DNA from: Flavobacteriales bacterium
Lineage (GTDB): Bacteria > Bacteroidota > Bacteroidia > Flavobacteriales_F > PHOS-HE28
DNA: 56,033 bases
Direction: 5' to 3'
NCBI GenBank assembly: GCA_013360395.1
Contig: JABWBQ010000014.1
Coordinates: 1-56,033, forward strand
In this document: positions 32,650 to 41,447 of the stretch, one piece after another
Position numbering within the stretch: position 1 is the stretch's first letter
Layout of the letters: every line of letters starts with the position of its first letter
Position numbers and translations under genes: made by a program
Notes under the pieces: generated by a model
What the model saw: the letters and a program-made list of their open reading frames with translations, nothing else
Database searches by the model: none
Told to the model about the DNA's origin: nothing

Positions 32650-35100
32650 ATGGCCGATCAAGCCTACCTCAAGTGGCTCCACGATGTTGAACTGAAGGAC
32701 ATTCCCACCGTGGGTGGCAAGAACGCCAGCCTGGGGGAGATGATCCAGCACCTCGCCCCCCTGGGGGTGAACGTGCCCGGCGGCTTCGTGGTGACGGTGG
32801 CCAGCTACACGGCCTTCATCGCGCACAACGAACTGGACCAGAAGATCCGCGACATCGTGGCCGGGCTGGACACCGATGACGTGGAGAACATCCGCCGCAC
32901 CGGCCTGGCCGTGCGCAACCTGATCAAGAACGGCAAGTTCCCCGAGCCCATCTGGAAGGGCATCATGGCCCACTACGATGAGCTCAGCGCCAAGTACGGC
33001 CAGGAGGCCACCGACGTGGCCGTGCGTTCCTCCGCCACGGCCGAGGACCTGCCCGATGCCAGCTTCGCCGGCCAGCAGGAGACCTTCCTCAACATCCGCG
33101 GCCACCAGGACCTGATCGCCGCCGTGCGCAACTGCTTCGCCAGCCTGTGGACCGACCGCGCCATCGTGTACCGCCAGAGCCTGGGCTACGACCATTTCGA
33201 CGTGGGCCTCAGCGTGGGCGTGCAGAAGATGGTGCGCTCCGACCTGGGCGCCAGCGGCGTGGCCTTCAGCCTCGACACCGAGAGCGGCTTCAAGGACGTG
33301 GTGCTGATCAACGGCAGCTATGGCCTGGGCGAGATGGTGGTGCAGGGGGCGGTGAGCCCCGATGAGTTCATCGTCTTCAAACCCACCCTGGCCAAGGGCT
33401 ACAGCGCCATCATCGAGAAGAAGATCGGCATCAAGGACCGCAAGATGATCTACGGTGTGGAGCCCGGCAAGCCCACCCTCACCATCCCCACCGAACGCGC
33501 CCAGCGCAACCGCTTCTGCATCTCCGACGAACAGGCCCTGGAGGTCGCCCGCAACGTGGTGGCCATCGAGAAGTACTACAGCGACAAGAAGGGCCACTGG
33601 TGCCCCATGGACGTGGAATGGGCCGTGGACGGCCTCACCGGCGGCCTGTTCATCGTGCAGGCCCGGCCCGAGACCATCCACAGCCGCAAGGCCGACGACC
33701 GCGTGGTGGAATACCGGCTCGAGCACCCCGAGGGCGCTGCGGCCCCGCAGGTGATCACCAAGGGCATCGCCATCGGCGACCGCGTGGGCGCCGGCACCGT
33801 GCGCATCCTGTACAGCCTCGACGGCCGCGGCGGCGGCATGGACGGCAAGGACTTCCAGCAGGGCGATGTGCTGGTCACCGACATGACCGACCCCGACTGG
33901 GAGCCGATCATGAAGAAGGCCAGCGCCATCATCACCAACAAGGGCGGCCGCACCTGCCACGCCGCCATCGTGGCGCGCGAGATGGGCGTGCCCGCCATCG
34001 TGGGTTGCGGCAACGCCACCGAACTGCTGGACACCGGCATGCAGGTGACCGCCAGTTGCTGCGAGGGCGACAACGGCGTGATCTACGCGGGCATCATCCC
34101 CTTCCGCAAGGAGGAGACCCTGCTCACCGACCTGCCCGAGGTGCGCACCCCCATCATGCTCAACGTGGCCAGTCCCGACCTGGCCTTCAAGTTCGCCGCA
34201 CTGCCCAACGCCGGCGTGGGCCTGGCCCGCGAGGAGTTCATCATCAACAACTACATCCAGGCCCACCCGCTGGCCCTGCTGCAGCACAAGGAGCTCGGCG
34301 ATGTCACCCTCAGCGGCAAGATCAGCTACCTGATCCACGGCTACGAGGACGAGGAGACCTACTTCGTGAAGCGCCTGAGCTACGGCATCGCCAAGATCGC
34401 CGCCGCCTTCCACCCCAACCGGGTCATCGTGCGCTTCAGCGACTTCAAGAGCAACGAGTACCGCAACCTGCTGGGCGGCGAGCACTACGAACCGCACGAG
34501 GAGAACCCCATGATCGGCTGGCGCGGCGCCTCGCGCTATTACAGCGACACGTACAAGGAGGCCTTCGGCCTGGAGTGCAAGGCCATCAAACGCGTCCGCG
34601 AGAAAATGGGCCTCAAGAACGTGGTGGTGATGATCCCCTTCTGCCGCACCGTGGAGGAACTGCTCGCCGTGAAGAAGGTGATGAAGGAGTACGGGCTCGA
34701 ACGCGGCAAGGAGGGCCTTGAGCTCTACCTCATGGCCGAGATCCCCAGCAACATCCTCATGGCCGAGGAGTTCGCGCAGCACATCGACGGCTTCTCCATC
34801 GGCAGCAACGACCTCACCCAGCTCACCCTCGGCCTGGACCGCGACAGCGCCCTGGTCTCACACCTGTACGACGAGCGCAACCCCGCCGTGAAGCGCATGC
34901 TGGAACAGCTGATCCGCACGGCCAAACGCACGGGCACCAAGGTGGGCATCTGCGGCCAGGGCCCCAGCGACCACCCCGATTTCGCGCAATTCCTCGTGGA
35001 GCTCGGCATCGACTCCATCAGCGTGACGCCTGACAGCCTGCTGAAGACACGGCGCGCCATCGCCGAGGTGGAACAGGCCGTGCTGGTCAAAGGGGCGTGA
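32650..35100 (+). CDS. ppsA: Phosphoenolpyruvate synthase
   Basis: 816 aa, the usual length. It converts pyruvate, ATP and water to PEP, AMP and phosphate in the cytoplasm, feeding gluconeogenesis. The N-terminal ATP-grasp domain begins VGGKNASLGEM and contains AVRSSATAEDLPDASFAGQQ and FVVQARPETIHS-like sequence (IVQARPETIHS). The swivelling phosphohistidine domain has GGRTCHAAIVAREMG with catalytic His437. The C-terminal PEP-utilising barrel has GIGSNDLTQ-like SIGSNDLTQLTLGLDRD and CGQGPSDHPD with catalytic Cys768. It is monocistronic here, diverging from the unknown 356-aa gene. The family could include pyruvate, phosphate dikinase, but length and N-terminus fit PpsA. Confidence 0.95.
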   Translation: MADQAYLKWLHDVELKDIPTVGGKNASLGEMIQHLAPLGVNVPGGFVVTVASYTAFIAHNELDQKIRDIVAGLDTDDVENIRRTGLAVRNLIKNGKFPEPIWKGIMAHYDELSAKYGQEATDVAVRSSATAEDLPDASFAGQQETFLNIRGHQDLIAAVRNCFASLWTDRAIVYRQSLGYDHFDVGLSVGVQKMVRSDLGASGVAFSLDTESGFKDVVLINGSYGLGEMVVQGAVSPDEFIVFKPTLAKGYSAIIEKKIGIKDRKMIYGVEPGKPTLTIPTERAQRNRFCISDEQALEVARNVVAIEKYYSDKKGHWCPMDVEWAVDGLTGGLFIVQARPETIHSRKADDRVVEYRLEHPEGAAAPQVITKGIAIGDRVGAGTVRILYSLDGRGGGMDGKDFQQGDVLVTDMTDPDWEPIMKKASAIITNKGGRTCHAAIVAREMGVPAIVGCGNATELLDTGMQVTASCCEGDNGVIYAGIIPFRKEETLLTDLPEVRTPIMLNVASPDLAFKFAALPNAGVGLAREEFIINNYIQAHPLALLQHKELGDVTLSGKISYLIHGYEDEETYFVKRLSYGIAKIAAAFHPNRVIVRFSDFKSNEYRNLLGGEHYEPHEENPMIGWRGASRYYSDTYKEAFGLECKAIKRVREKMGLKNVVVMIPFCRTVEELLAVKKVMKEYGLERGKEGLELYLMAEIPSNILMAEEFAQHIDGFSIGSNDLTQLTLGLDRDSALVSHLYDERNPAVKRMLEQLIRTAKRTGTKVGICGQGPSDHPDFAQFLVELGIDSISVTPDSLLKTRRAIAEVEQAVLVKGA

Positions 35101-35405
35101 GCGGCGGCGGGGCGCATCGCCCATCGCCATACCACGGGACCGGTCCGGCACTGGCGCCTCATACCATTTCGCAGTAAGGCGCAGGGGTGCCTCAAAGATC
35201 CTCGAACGCATGGCGCGCCGCTCTCATTCGTCCGGACGAGGCGCTCCGAAGAGAGGCTACTGGATCGAAGTAACCGACTGAGGAGCGACAAAGTATGGGC
35301 GCATGAGCGCAAGCGTTGACCGCTGTGCTCCTTGCTCATGTACGCCGCACGCCGTCGCTGAAGCTATGGCTCAAGCGACGGGAACGAGGTTCTTCGAGGT
35401 ACCGA
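35101..35405. other. Gene-free gap with lower GC than its surroundings
   Basis: No supported gene in about 305 bp. The section from about 35160 to 35400 is visibly less GC-rich than flanking genes. It carries a short open stretch on the plus strand (…RSHSSGRGAPKRGYWIEVTD, stop near 35281) without a start or a family I can name. It may be the remnant of a decayed gene. Confidence 0.4.
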
Positions 35406-35954
35406 TCAGCCCATCACCGGGGCCATGTAGCCTTGGTGCGCAAGCCTCTCGCCGATGGCCATGTACGCCTCCTTCGGCTCGGGCCGCCAGGTGGCCAGGC
35501 CGTCCACGTAACGGTTGTACATGCAGAAGGCGGCGGCGATCAGCACCGTGTCGTGGATCTCCACGTCGGTGGCCCCGGCGGCGCGTGCGGCCGCCACATC
35601 GGCGTCGGTCACCTTCAGACCCCCCTCCTGCACGTGCCGGGCCACGACCAGCAGGGCGCGCATCTTCGGGCTCAACGGCTCATCGGGCAGGCCGGCCTTG
35701 ATGGCGTCGATGAACGCGGGGCCGCGTCCCAGGTGCGCGGCCGCGGCGGCGCCATGGCTGCTGTGGCAGAAGTGGCAGTTGTTCCACCAGCTCACCGAGG
35801 AGGCGATGATCTCTCGCTCGCCGCTCGTCAACGTGGAAGGGCCGCGCAGCAGCACCTCGGCCAGAGCGTTCAAGGGCCCGGCGGTCTCCGGGCGGAAATC
35901 CATGAGGCCGGTGATACCCGGCAGTGCGTCGTTCTGCAGTGTGATGTGTGCCAT
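35406..35954 (-). CDS. AhpD-like / carboxymuconolactone decarboxylase family protein
   Basis: 182 aa, all-helical. The core motif is SWWNNCHFCHSSH with Cys60, Cys63 and His67, plus upstream Glu46/Glu48. This is the C-x2-C-x3-H redox motif of AhpD-like peroxidases within the carboxymuconolactone decarboxylase superfamily. It would act as a cytoplasmic thiol-dependent peroxidase or disulfide reductase; the substrate is not determined by sequence. DLKVTDADVAAARAAG-like sequence (GLKVTDADVAAARAAG) and the C-terminal AAAFCMYNRYVDGLATW are typical of the uncharacterised peroxidase-related subfamily. It stands alone. A weak -7-like TACTTGTC lies 19 nt upstream of ATG 35954. Confidence 0.85.
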   Translation of the reverse strand: MAHITLQNDALPGITGLMDFRPETAGPLNALAEVLLRGPSTLTSGEREIIASSVSWWNNCHFCHSSHGAAAAAHLGRGPAFIDAIKAGLPDEPLSPKMRALLVVARHVQEGGLKVTDADVAAARAAGATDVEIHDTVLIAAAFCMYNRYVDGLATWRPEPKEAYMAIGERLAHQGYMAPVMG

Positions 35955-36074
35955 GAGGGATGCTTGAGGTCGGACAAGTATCCGCGATCGGCAGGCGGGC
36001 CCGGGTGCGGTCCGTGCCGGATACCGGGTGCCGCGGTGCGGATCGGCCGCGCGCGGGTGTGGAAGCCGCCGATG

Positions 36075-36992
36075 CTACCTCCCTCCGGCCGCCCACACCG
36101 TGTCGATCACCGCACGTTGCGCGTCGGTGGTGAGGTGCAGCGGGTCGCGCCAAAGGGCCTTGTCCGCAGCAAAGAGCCCGGGGCGGTCCAGGTCGATGAC
36201 CGGCGCCAGCCGCCGCAGGCGCTCGAGATAGGCCGTGCGTTGCGGCTCCAGACCGGCCTCGGCATAGATGCGCTGCACATCCGGGTGCGTGGGGTATTCC
36301 ACGAAACGCAGCGCACAACCCATCGCGCGGCACCGGGCGGCGATACGCTCCAGGCGGCCGAAGGCGGCGCTGTCCGGGGTGAAGTCCGTTGCATTGGCCC
36401 GTTCCATGTCCAGCACACGCTGCCATTGGTCGGGCGGCAGCACATCGTACCGCACGGTGGCGGGCAGCAACGCGCTGCACAGGTTCAGTACGGTGGCCTC
36501 CAGCACGCGCCGGTTGCTCAGGTACAGGAAGGGCTGGTCCAGCAACAGGCGCGGCTCACCGTACAGGTCCCAGTCCATGCCGCGGTTCATGCCGCGGAAG
36601 GAGACCTGCACCAGCACCTCCTTGAGCGGGGCCTGCGCCGCGTAGGTGAACAGGTCCGCCATGGTGCGCGTGTTGCCGCCAGGTACGCCCAGGTTGTACC
36701 AGCGGTGGCCGCTCACCCGCTCCAGATGATCCAGGTCGAAATGCGAGAGACGCGAATCGCCCAGGAGGATGCGGTCCTGCGGGGTGTGCCGCAGTTCGAT
36801 CAGCTTCCACAGCAGGTTGCTGAAGGGCATGGTACGTCCGTCGTGGTACAGGTTCTTCCGCTTGAGCGTGTCCGGGATGGCGTGGAACAGCCCGAAGTAG
36901 TTGTACGGGTCCACCACCAGCACAGTGCCGAAGACCAGCGCGAAAGGCAGGGCCAGTGCGGCGATCCAGCGGAAGAGTCGGCGGGTGCCCAT
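36075..36992 (-). CDS. SGNH-hydrolase-like membrane-anchored protein paired with MBOAT (second pair)
   Basis: 305 aa. One N-terminal membrane segment (residues ~5-28, FRWIAALALPFALVFGTVLVV), then a periplasmic domain. ILLGDSRLSHFD gives the GDS block, and DPLHLTTDAQRAVI near the C-terminus gives the catalytic Asp-x-x-His arrangement of SGNH esterases/acetyltransferases. Similar proteins (AlgJ/AlgX, DltD, PatB types) accept an acyl group delivered across the membrane by an MBOAT partner and pass it to a polymer. ATG 36992 directly abuts the MBOAT stop, so the two are coupled. The acceptor polymer is unknown. Last gene of the four-gene operon. Confidence 0.75.
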   Translation of the reverse strand: MGTRRLFRWIAALALPFALVFGTVLVVDPYNYFGLFHAIPDTLKRKNLYHDGRTMPFSNLLWKLIELRHTPQDRILLGDSRLSHFDLDHLERVSGHRWYNLGVPGGNTRTMADLFTYAAQAPLKEVLVQVSFRGMNRGMDWDLYGEPRLLLDQPFLYLSNRRVLEATVLNLCSALLPATVRYDVLPPDQWQRVLDMERANATDFTPDSAAFGRLERIAARCRAMGCALRFVEYPTHPDVQRIYAEAGLEPQRTAYLERLRRLAPVIDLDRPGLFAADKALWRDPLHLTTDAQRAVIDTVWAAGGR

Positions 36993-38462
36993 TCAGAACT
37001 GGAAGTAGATGAAGGGCGAGGTGTGGTAGTAGCTGCCCAGGAAGATGATGCTGCCGATGAGGCCGGTGTACAACGCCCAGCGCTGCCAGGGACTGCGCTC
37101 GGCCAGCCAGACGACGGCGCCCTTGCGGCGGTCCAGCCATTGCACCGCCTCCATGGCGACGATGCCGGCCACGGCCAGGAACATGTCGCTGCGCCCCGCC
37201 CCCACCAACGGCGCCCACAGGCTGAAGGCGTCGGTGGTGAGGAAGCCGCCCAGGCCGGTGAAAAGGTTGCCGGTGATGTGGAAGGCGTCCTGCACGCTGT
37301 TGGCCCGGAAGAAGATCCACGCCAGGTCCACCAGCAGGAAGGTGGTGAGCACCTGCTGGGCCGCATGCAGCCGCGGCCAACGGTGCAGACCGAGCCACCG
37401 GCCCAGGCGCCCCCGCCCGCCTTCGGTGACGATGGCGCCGATGAGGAACAGGCCGTGCAGCCCGCCCCAGATGATGTACGTCCAGGCCGCGCCATGCCAC
37501 AGGCCGCTCAGCAGGAAGGTGATCAGCAGGTTGTAGTAGCGGCGCCAGCGCACCACGCGGTTGCCGCCCAGCGGGATGTACACGTAGTCGCGGAACCAGG
37601 TGCTGAGGCTGATGTGCCAGCGGCGCCAGAACTCGCTGATGCTGGTGCTGGCGTAAGGCGTGCGGAAATTGCGCATCAGGTCGATGCCCAGGCAGCGCGC
37701 GGCCCCCAGGGCGATGTCCGTGTAACCGCTGAAGTCGCAATAGATCTGCACGGCGAAGAGCAGCGAGGCCAGGATCAGCGCCGGCCCGTCGTGCAGGTGG
37801 GGCGCATCGTACACATGGTCCACCATGGCGCCCACACGGTCGGCGATCATGATCTTCTTGAAGAAGCCCCAGGCCATCAGGCGCAGGCCGCTGGCCAGCA
37901 GGCCGGGGTCGAAGACCTTGGGCTCGTGCAGCTGCCGCAACAGGTTGCCGGGGCGCTCGATGGGACCGGCCACCAGCTGGGGGTAGAACATCACGTAGAG
38001 GCTGAAGATGCCCAGGTGGCGCTCGGCGCGCTGACGGCCGTAGTACACTTCGATGGTGTAGCTCAGGCTTTGGAAGGTGTGGAAGCTCAGCCCGATGGGC
38101 AGGATGATGCCCAGGTCGGGGATGGTATAACCCGTCCATCCGGCGGCCCGCACCACCGCCTCGATGTTCTCGGTGAGGAAGCCGTAGTACTTGAAGATGG
38201 CCAGCACACCCACGTTGGCCACGATGCTGGCGGTGAGCCAGCGCCGGCGTGCGGCACCGCCGCTGCGTTCGATCAGCAGCCCCGCGCCATAGTCCACCAC
38301 GATGGTGAAGGCCAGGATCAGGATGTACACCGGCACGAAGGCCATGTAGAACCAGCAGCTGGCCGCCAGCAGCATGGGCCAGCGCCAGCGGTGCGGCAGC
38401 AGGTGGTACGTGGTGGTGACCACCACGAAGAAGACCAGGAAGGCGATCGAGTTGAAGATCAT
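36993..38462 (-). CDS. MBOAT family O-acyltransferase (second pair)
   Basis: 489 aa with about 10-12 hydrophobic helices. Signature segments: LPIGLSFHTFQSLSYTIEVYYG, YPQLVAGPIERP, IYCDFSGYTDIALGAARCLG, SEFWRRWHISLSTWFRDYVYIP and the catalytic-His region SGLWHGAAWTYIIWG (His323). These mark the AlgI/DltB/PatA branch of membrane-bound O-acyltransferases, which move acyl groups from the cytoplasm for O-acylation of exopolysaccharide or wall polymers. ATG 38462 overlaps the upstream SGNH gene stop as ATGA. It is clearly related to the MBOAT at 39394-40842, suggesting an old duplication of the whole pair. Confidence 0.93.
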   Translation of the reverse strand: MIFNSIAFLVFFVVVTTTYHLLPHRWRWPMLLAASCWFYMAFVPVYILILAFTIVVDYGAGLLIERSGGAARRRWLTASIVANVGVLAIFKYYGFLTENIEAVVRAAGWTGYTIPDLGIILPIGLSFHTFQSLSYTIEVYYGRQRAERHLGIFSLYVMFYPQLVAGPIERPGNLLRQLHEPKVFDPGLLASGLRLMAWGFFKKIMIADRVGAMVDHVYDAPHLHDGPALILASLLFAVQIYCDFSGYTDIALGAARCLGIDLMRNFRTPYASTSISEFWRRWHISLSTWFRDYVYIPLGGNRVVRWRRYYNLLITFLLSGLWHGAAWTYIIWGGLHGLFLIGAIVTEGGRGRLGRWLGLHRWPRLHAAQQVLTTFLLVDLAWIFFRANSVQDAFHITGNLFTGLGGFLTTDAFSLWAPLVGAGRSDMFLAVAGIVAMEAVQWLDRRKGAVVWLAERSPWQRWALYTGLIGSIIFLGSYYHTSPFIYFQF

Positions 38463-39394
38463 CGGCCCCCCGCGCCCCGCGGCGGGAGGCAAATGTCGGT
38501 GAACCGCGCCGCACCGGCACGCCCCAGGTGGCTCCCATCCACGTACAGGCTGTCCGGCCAGCGGTGCGCGTTGGCGTCGATCACCGTGTGGCCCAGGGGT
38601 TCCAGAAGGTCCCGCAACCGCCCGGTGTGCGCCCGCTGCAGGGCATCGACGGCCGGGGTGCGCAGGCCGTCGCGGTAGGCGCATTGCAGCACCACCAGCC
38701 TCACCCCGCGGTCGTGCAGCCAGCGGGCGAACCCGGCGAAGGCCGCGTAACGGGCCTCGTCCAGCTGGTCGGCCGAAGGCGGCGCTTCGTTGAAGCGCGC
38801 ACGGTCGATGCGTGCGGCGGGCACATCGAGCGTGGCCCCGCCATGCCCGTCGAAGCCGAGGTATTCGTAATTGCCCGGGTCGTGGAAGCGGATGCGGTTG
38901 GCCTCGGCCTGGCGCAGCAGGTAGGGCGCGTCCCAATGGCGCAGATGGCCCGCCCAGCGGGACCCGCCGTCCAGGTAGCGCGCCATGGCCGCACTGTCGG
39001 TCCCCAGCTGGCGGCCCGCGCTGCGGAAGTCCATCAGGTTGGTGGCCACCAGCACCGTGTGCGGCCGCAACCGGTCGGTGAGCAGCGTGCCCAGCACCGG
39101 CAGCTCGGCCGCGCCCAGCCCCCATGCGGCGGCGTTCACGTAGCGCTCCGTGCCGAAGTGCGCCACCACCCCCGCGCTGGCCAGGTTGTTCAACGTCATC
39201 GAGGAGCCTACCGCCAGCACGTCCACCCCGTCCGGGAAGCGCTCGCGCACGAAGGCGAGCTTCTCGTTCAGGGCGATGTTGTTGGTGATGCGCGGTGCAG
39301 GCACGGTCTCGCGCAGCGTCCACAGGTAGGCACCGGGGATCGCCAGGGCCGGAAGGCCCAGCAGCAGGCAGCGACGGATGAAGCGGCCCACCAT
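38459..39394 (-). CDS. SGNH-like periplasmic protein paired with MBOAT (first pair)
   Basis: 311 aa. An N-terminal membrane segment (FIRRCLLLGLPALAIPGAYLW) precedes a periplasmic domain with VLAVGSSMTLNNLASAG, where the GDS block is GSS (Ser retained, Asp not), and YVDGSHLGRAGAARF carrying the C-terminal Asp and His. This fits the SGNH-like partners of MBOAT acyltransferases. It is more divergent than the 36075-36992 protein, so activity is uncertain. Its ATG shares one base with the stop of the upstream MBOAT (TGATG) and its stop overlaps the next MBOAT start, so all four genes are translationally coupled. Confidence 0.65.
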   Translation of the reverse strand: MVGRFIRRCLLLGLPALAIPGAYLWTLRETVPAPRITNNIALNEKLAFVRERFPDGVDVLAVGSSMTLNNLASAGVVAHFGTERYVNAAAWGLGAAELPVLGTLLTDRLRPHTVLVATNLMDFRSAGRQLGTDSAAMARYLDGGSRWAGHLRHWDAPYLLRQAEANRIRFHDPGNYEYLGFDGHGGATLDVPAARIDRARFNEAPPSADQLDEARYAAFAGFARWLHDRGVRLVVLQCAYRDGLRTPAVDALQRAHTGRLRDLLEPLGHTVIDANAHRWPDSLYVDGSHLGRAGAARFTDICLPPRGAGGR

Positions 39395-40842
39395 CAGAAC
39401 TGGAAATAGATGAACTCGCCACCACCGAGCGGGGCGGCCAGGGTGAGCACGACGATCAGCCCGTAGTACACCAGGCGGCGCACGGGCATGGGCAGCAGGC
39501 CGTCCAGCTGCAGCCCGTACTGCCGCTCGCGGGCCAGCCACTCCAGCGCCAGGGTGAGGCCGATGCCCAGCACGGCGAAGGCCAGACCCTTGCGGTCGCC
39601 CAAGGCCGGCGCCTCCAACAGGCCAGGCGAGGCGATGGCGCCCAGGATGTCGAAGGCCTGGCCCATGCTCTCGGCGCGGAAGAAGGTCCATGCGAAGCAG
39701 GCCAGCAGGAAGGTGGTCAGCATCTGCACCGCCTCCCGGGCGTTGGGCAGCGCGCGGCCCGCGGCCACCGTGTCGCTCATGGCGTGGTGCGTGTCGCGCA
39801 GCAGCAGCGGCAGGAAGAGCAGCCCGTTCACCGCGCCCCAGGCCACGAAGGTCCAGTTGGCCCCGTGCCAGAAACCGCTCACCAGGAAGATGATGAGCAC
39901 GTTGCGCACGGTGCGGGCCCTGCCGCCACGGCTTCCGCCCAGGGGGATGTACAGATAGTCGCGGAACCAGGTGCTGAGGCTGATGTGCCAGCGGCGCCAG
40001 AACTCGGCGATGTCCCGGCTGAAGTAGGGATAGGCGAAGTTGCGCATCAGCTCGAAGCCGAACAGACGCGCACACCCGATGGCGATGTCGCTGTACCCGC
40101 TGAAGTCGCCGTAGATCTGGAAGGCGAACAGCAGCACGGCCAGGGCCAGGGTGCTGCCCGCCTGCGCCTCGTGGTCGCCGAACACGGGGTTCACGAAGGC
40201 CGCGCAGTTGTCGGCCACCACCACTTTCTTGAAGAGGCCCCACAGCATCTGCCGTACCCCGTCGTAGGCCGCCGCCTCGTCGAAGCGCCGTTCGGTGCCG
40301 AACTGTGGCAGCATGTGGCGCGCGCGCTCGATGGGGCCGGCCAGCAGCTGGGGGAAGAAGCTCACGAAGGCGAAGAAGGTGGTGGCCTCCCGCACCGCGG
40401 GCAGCTGCCGGCGGTACACGTCGAAGGTGTAGCTCAGGCTCTGGAAGGTGTAGAAGCTGATGCCCACCGGCAGCACCAGGCCCAGCGGGCGTGCATCGAT
40501 GGGCCGGCCCAGCAGGGTGAAAGCGTCCACGAAGCTCTGCAGGAAGAAGTCGTAGTACTTGAAGAAACCCAGCAACCCCAGGTTGGCCGTCAGGCTCAGG
40601 CCCATCAGCACCTTGCGCCGGGCGGGGGCCTCGGTGCGGGCCAGGCCCAGCGCCACCAGGTAGTCCACCCCCGCCGTGAAGAGCCAGAGCCCCAGGAAAC
40701 GCCAGTCCCACCAGCCGTAGAACACGCAGCCGGCCACGATGAGGAAGGCGTTGCGCCAGGCCACCGACCGCCGGAACACGCCCCAGTACAGCAGGAACAC
40801 GATCGGCAGGAAGACCGCGAAGTCGATCGAGTTGAACAGCAT
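39394..40842 (-). CDS. MBOAT family O-acyltransferase (first pair)
   Basis: 482 aa, polytopic. Conserved blocks: GWWDWRFLGLWLF, LPVGISFYTFQSLSYTFDVY, FPQLLAGPIERARH, GLFKKVVVADNCA, YGDFSGYSDIAIGCARLFG, AEFWRRWHISLSTWFRDYLY and SGFWHGANWTFVAWG with the catalytic His326. It is closest in type to AlgI-like enzymes that acetylate extracellular polysaccharides. It heads a minus-strand operon of two MBOAT-SGNH pairs, behind an exact TAGCTTTG -7 box at 40919-40926. Substrate unknown; the nearby O-antigen ligase and glycosyltransferases make surface glycan a reasonable guess. Confidence 0.93.
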   Translation of the reverse strand: MLFNSIDFAVFLPIVFLLYWGVFRRSVAWRNAFLIVAGCVFYGWWDWRFLGLWLFTAGVDYLVALGLARTEAPARRKVLMGLSLTANLGLLGFFKYYDFFLQSFVDAFTLLGRPIDARPLGLVLPVGISFYTFQSLSYTFDVYRRQLPAVREATTFFAFVSFFPQLLAGPIERARHMLPQFGTERRFDEAAAYDGVRQMLWGLFKKVVVADNCAAFVNPVFGDHEAQAGSTLALAVLLFAFQIYGDFSGYSDIAIGCARLFGFELMRNFAYPYFSRDIAEFWRRWHISLSTWFRDYLYIPLGGSRGGRARTVRNVLIIFLVSGFWHGANWTFVAWGAVNGLLFLPLLLRDTHHAMSDTVAAGRALPNAREAVQMLTTFLLACFAWTFFRAESMGQAFDILGAIASPGLLEAPALGDRKGLAFAVLGIGLTLALEWLARERQYGLQLDGLLPMPVRRLVYYGLIVVLTLAAPLGGGEFIYFQF

Positions 40843-40918
40843 GCGGGTGTGCGGAACGGCTTCTACGCGCCGGCCCTCGTGCGGGTTCGGACGGGCGCAG
40901 GCGGCGACGGGTGCGGGT

Positions 40919-40926
40919 CAAAGCTA
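40919..40926 (-). promoter_or_regulatory. -7 element TAGCTTTG for the MBOAT operon
   Basis: Exact TAnnTTTG on the minus strand, 76 nt before ATG 40842. It is back to back with the promoter of the plus-strand gene at 40968. Confidence 0.55.
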
Positions 40927-40952
40927 TCGGTCCCGACCCGGGCCGGCAGGCT

Positions 40953-40960
40953 TATCTTTC
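40953..40960 (+). promoter_or_regulatory. -7-like element TATCTTTC close to a start codon
   Basis: One mismatch to TAnnTTTG, ending only 7 nt before ATG 40968, which implies a nearly leaderless transcript. Confidence 0.5.
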
Positions 40961-40967
40961 GTAAGCC

Positions 40968-41399
40968 ATGTCCTTCCAGCCGCGCAGCATCGCGACCCGC
41001 ATCGCCACCATCACCCTGGTGCGCCCGGGCTTCCTGGAACAACGCTACCACCCCGGCGAACGCATCGACCTGCCGGGCTTCGCGGAGAACAAGCGGGCAC
41101 GGCTCGAACTGACGCAGGGCATGCCCTGCGTCATGCTCAGCATCATCCCGCGGGACATGGACTTCGACATGGAGGTCACCGCGGTGGACCACTTCGGACC
41201 GGAACGTGGGCAGGACACCCTGCGCGCCCTGGCCGTGGTGGTGCACGACAGCATGGCCGAAATGGTCACCAAGTTGTTCTTCACGTATTTCCCCACCGTG
41301 TTCCGCACGCAGGTGTTCAACCAGGAGACGGAGGCGCGGCGCTGGCTGGAACAACAGCTGGCGGAGATGCGCCAGGAGGCCGGGGAACTGGGGCCGTGA
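40968..41399 (+). CDS. Small protein of unknown function (143 aa)
   Basis: Family not recognised. No signal peptide or membrane segment; predicted soluble and cytoplasmic. The N-terminal half is strand-rich (IATRIATITLVRPGFLEQRYH, MPCVMLSIIPRDMDFDMEV), the middle has LAVVVHDSMAEMVTKLFFTYFP, and the C-terminus is a charged helix (ETEARRWLEQQLAEMRQEAG). The layout of alternating strands followed by helices is loosely like STAS/SpoIIAA-type domains, but this is only an impression. Coding is supported by a -7-like box immediately upstream and by codon usage matching neighbours. It is divergent from the MBOAT operon and convergent with the acyl-CoA dehydrogenase. Confidence 0.75.
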   Translation: MSFQPRSIATRIATITLVRPGFLEQRYHPGERIDLPGFAENKRARLELTQGMPCVMLSIIPRDMDFDMEVTAVDHFGPERGQDTLRALAVVVHDSMAEMVTKLFFTYFPTVFRTQVFNQETEARRWLEQQLAEMRQEAGELGP

Positions 41400-41447
41400 G
41401 GGCCGCCACGGTTCCAGGGAAGCGGCAACGTGCCGGCCGGTGCCCCG

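Noticed and set aside
35160-35283. Short open stretch ending RGAPKRGYWIEVTD
   Set aside because: No start codon with context and no recognisable family; treated as a possible remnant only.
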